Shown piece after piece: positions 62,458-64,000 of a stretch of 64,000 nt of DNA; positions within the stretch are counted from its first letter, which is position 1, and each line of letters starts with the position of its first letter. Origin of the DNA: Micromonospora sp. NBC_01813 (GTDB lineage: Bacteria > Actinomycetota > Actinomycetes > Mycobacteriales > Micromonosporaceae); contig NZ_CP109067.1 in NCBI RefSeq assembly GCF_035917335.1, forward strand, positions 3,099,001-3,163,000. The letters are read 5' to 3'. Under the pieces are notes generated by a model, which did not search any database, was not told the origin of the DNA, and saw only the letters and a list, made by a program, of their open reading frames with translations. A program made the translations under genes and the position numbers.

Positions 62458-64000
62458 GTGCGAACGATGAGTGCCACGCGGCCGCGGTGGCGCCGCCCCC
62501 GCGAGATCGCCGCACTGTCGACTGTCCTGGCGCTGGTCGCGGCAGGACTGATCGGCAGCGGGCCGGGCGCGGCCGGTGACGCCGGCACCGGCACCGGCAC
62601 CGTCCCGGCGCCGGCACCCCGGCCGGGCACCCCGGCCGGTGGCTTCGCCAGCCTGTGGAACAGCTCCCCCGGAGCCACCCCGGGCACCTCACTCGCCGAC
62701 ATCCGCGGCATCATCGGCGCGAACACGCCCGCCACCGCGCACCTGGACGGCACCGGGATCGGCATCGCGATGGTCGACACCGGAGTCGTCGCGGTCCCCG
62801 GCCTGCCGGCCGCCCAGGTGGTCAACGGCCCGGACCTGTCCTTCGAGTCGCAGGCGACCAGTCTGCGCTGGCTGGACACCTACGGCCACGGCACCCACCT
62901 CGCCGGGATCCTCGTCGGCGACGATCCGGACAGCGGCCTGCGTGGGCTGGCACCCAACGCGAAGCTCACCTCGGTCAAGGTCGGCATCGCCAACGGTGCC
63001 GTCGATGTGTCGCAGGTGATCGCGGCGGTCGACTGGGTGGTGGCCAACCGCAACCACGACCCCAGCCATCCCATCCGGGTGCTGAATCTGGCCTACGGCA
63101 GCGCCGGCAACCCAGCCTTCTGGACCGACCCGCTGCACTTCGCCGTCGAACAGGCCTGGCACGCCGGCATCGTGGTGGTCACCGCCGCCGGCAACGACGG
63201 CAACGGTTTCGGACGGTTGGACAACCCGGCGAGCAATCCGTACGTCGTGGCAGTCGGTGCCAGCCTGACCAAGGGCACCGTGACAACGGCCGACGACGAA
63301 CTCGCGCCGTTCACCAACCTCGCCGTGGCCGGCAAGCAGGTGGACCTGCTCGCCCCGGGCCAGTCCGTGTTGTCGTTGCGCAATCCTGGCTCCAACGTCG
63401 ACAACCACTATCCGGGCGCTCGGGTCGGCAGCACCCTGTTCCGTGGCACCGGCACCTCGCAGGCGGTGGCGGTGACCGCCGCGACCGCCGCGCTGCTGCT
63501 GCAGGCCAAACCCTGGCTCACCCCGGACCAGGTCAAGCAGACGCTGGTCGGCAGCGGCACCTTCCTGGCCGTCGGTGCCGGCGCGAACCTGGGGTTGCGT
63601 TCGGTCAACCTGCACGCGGCGCTGACATACACCCCGGCGTGGCAGCCTCAGCAGTGGACACGTTCCGACGGCAGCGGCCACCTCGACGACTCCCGGGGCA
63701 CCAGCAAGGTGGTCCGCAACAACGTGACGCTCACCGGCGCGCAGAGCATCTTCGGCCCGTTCAGCAGCCCCACCTGGGCAGGCCACTCGGGTGCCCGTAC
63801 GGCCTGGAACGGTGGGGTGTGGCTGGGCCATCGGATGGCCGCCGACGGGTGGACCGGCAGCTCCTGGGCCAGCCGCACCTGGGGCGGCGCGGCCTGGACG
63901 TCGCCGTCCTGGGACGGCTCCGGCTCCTGGCTCGACCCGGCCTGGTCGAGCCACTTCTGGTCGACCGGCGCGTGGTCCCCCGGTGACTGGGGATCACACT
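62458..64000 (+). CDS. Secreted S8-family serine protease (subtilase), runs off the window
   Basis: At least 514 residues from a GTG at 62458, nine bases after AGGAGG (62443-62448). A Sec-type signal region (RRPREIAALSTVLALVAAGLIGSGPGAAG) is present. The catalytic triad is D107 in IAMVDTGV, H144 in YGHGTHLAG and S334 in GTGTSQAVA. The oxyanion-hole Asn is in TAAGNDGNG. The C-terminal extension from about residue 395 is rich in Trp-Gly/Ser repeats (WNGGVWLGH, WTGSSWASRTWGG, SWDGSGSWLDPAWSS), typical of a family of actinomycete subtilases. The window ends before the stop codon. Confidence 0.93.
   Translation, partial: MRTMSATRPRWRRPREIAALSTVLALVAAGLIGSGPGAAGDAGTGTGTVPAPAPRPGTPAGGFASLWNSSPGATPGTSLADIRGIIGANTPATAHLDGTGIGIAMVDTGVVAVPGLPAAQVVNGPDLSFESQATSLRWLDTYGHGTHLAGILVGDDPDSGLRGLAPNAKLTSVKVGIANGAVDVSQVIAAVDWVVANRNHDPSHPIRVLNLAYGSAGNPAFWTDPLHFAVEQAWHAGIVVVTAAGNDGNGFGRLDNPASNPYVVAVGASLTKGTVTTADDELAPFTNLAVAGKQVDLLAPGQSVLSLRNPGSNVDNHYPGARVGSTLFRGTGTSQAVAVTAATAALLLQAKPWLTPDQVKQTLVGSGTFLAVGAGANLGLRSVNLHAALTYTPAWQPQQWTRSDGSGHLDDSRGTSKVVRNNVTLTGAQSIFGPFSSPTWAGHSGARTAWNGGVWLGHRMAADGWTGSSWASRTWGGAAWTSPSWDGSGSWLDPAWSSHFWSTGAWSPGDWGSH

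Noticed and set aside
58850..62470. A 1206-residue open frame on the plus strand opposite the GGDEF-STAND gene
   Set aside because: It is a compositional shadow of a GC-rich gene: His/Arg/Gly-rich, without domains, while the minus-strand frame has clear catalytic motifs.
1..64000. CRISPR array, prophage or transposase
   Set aside because: No regularly spaced direct repeats with unique spacers, and no recognisable integrase, transposase or phage structural gene were found; the tandem repeats have no spacers.

Overview
The window is about 70% GC or higher. Its gene order, zinc-ribbon forms of L28 and L32, an F420-pathway gene (cofC), an NdgR-type IclR regulator beside leuCD, an XRE/DUF397 pair and a SepIVA-type divisome protein all point to an actinomycete, most likely a member of the Micromonosporaceae. 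That placement is inferred from content and synteny, not from a database search.

Layout. 0-11.6 kb: housekeeping genes, mostly on the minus strand (rsmD-coaD, a sepIVA-like gene, DUF177, rpmF, plsX, rnc, mutM, smc), with a plus-strand CAP-domain surface protein inserted. 11.6-13.3 kb: a sortase-anchored surface protein behind an unusually AT-rich promoter region. 13.3-21.4 kb: recG, a DAK2/FakA-like gene, rpmB, a GNAT protein, thiL, a stand-alone Lrp ligand-binding domain, DUF3515 and ddl. 21.6-25.5 kb: an accessory islet (secreted double-LamG protein, XRE/DUF397 pair, two small membrane ORFs, a long inverted repeat). 25.5-38.3 kb: a PLP lyase, gpsA, plsC, cofC, ppk with a candidate PHO box, CYTH-CHAD, Nudix-phosphatase fusion, HU with a long basic tail, leuCD and ndgR. 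38.3-41.1 kb: tRNA-Glu, tRNA-Gln, an FAH-family hydrolase, a membrane protein and several palindromes and tandem repeats.

41.1-57.2 kb is the specialised-metabolism region. Reading leftwards from a promoter near 57.15 kb are two short precursor peptides with a shared leader ending in ALPETGA but different cores, an ABC transporter pair, and a complete thiopeptide maturation set: split LanB glutamylation protein, pyridine synthase, leader-binding Ocin-ThiF-like protein, YcaO cyclodehydratase, an extra nitroreductase-like protein, a fusion of the glutamate-elimination domain to an azoline dehydrogenase, and an ArsR-type regulator. The compact set and the elimination/dehydrogenase fusion match the lactazole type of thiopeptide cluster. 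The predicted logic is that Ser/Cys in the cores become azol(in)es and dehydroalanines, two dehydroalanines condense to a pyridine macrocycle with loss of the leader, and the ABC pair exports the product. Converging on this operon is a second small system: an ArsR-type regulator, a 67-residue peptide ending in GCAFS and a radical SAM/SPASM enzyme, probably a separate modified peptide.

57.2-64 kb: an unassigned conserved protein, a hypothetical protein, an 1140-residue fusion of a diguanylate cyclase (GGDEF) domain to a STAND NTPase and a TPR-like tail, and a secreted subtilase running off the window edge.
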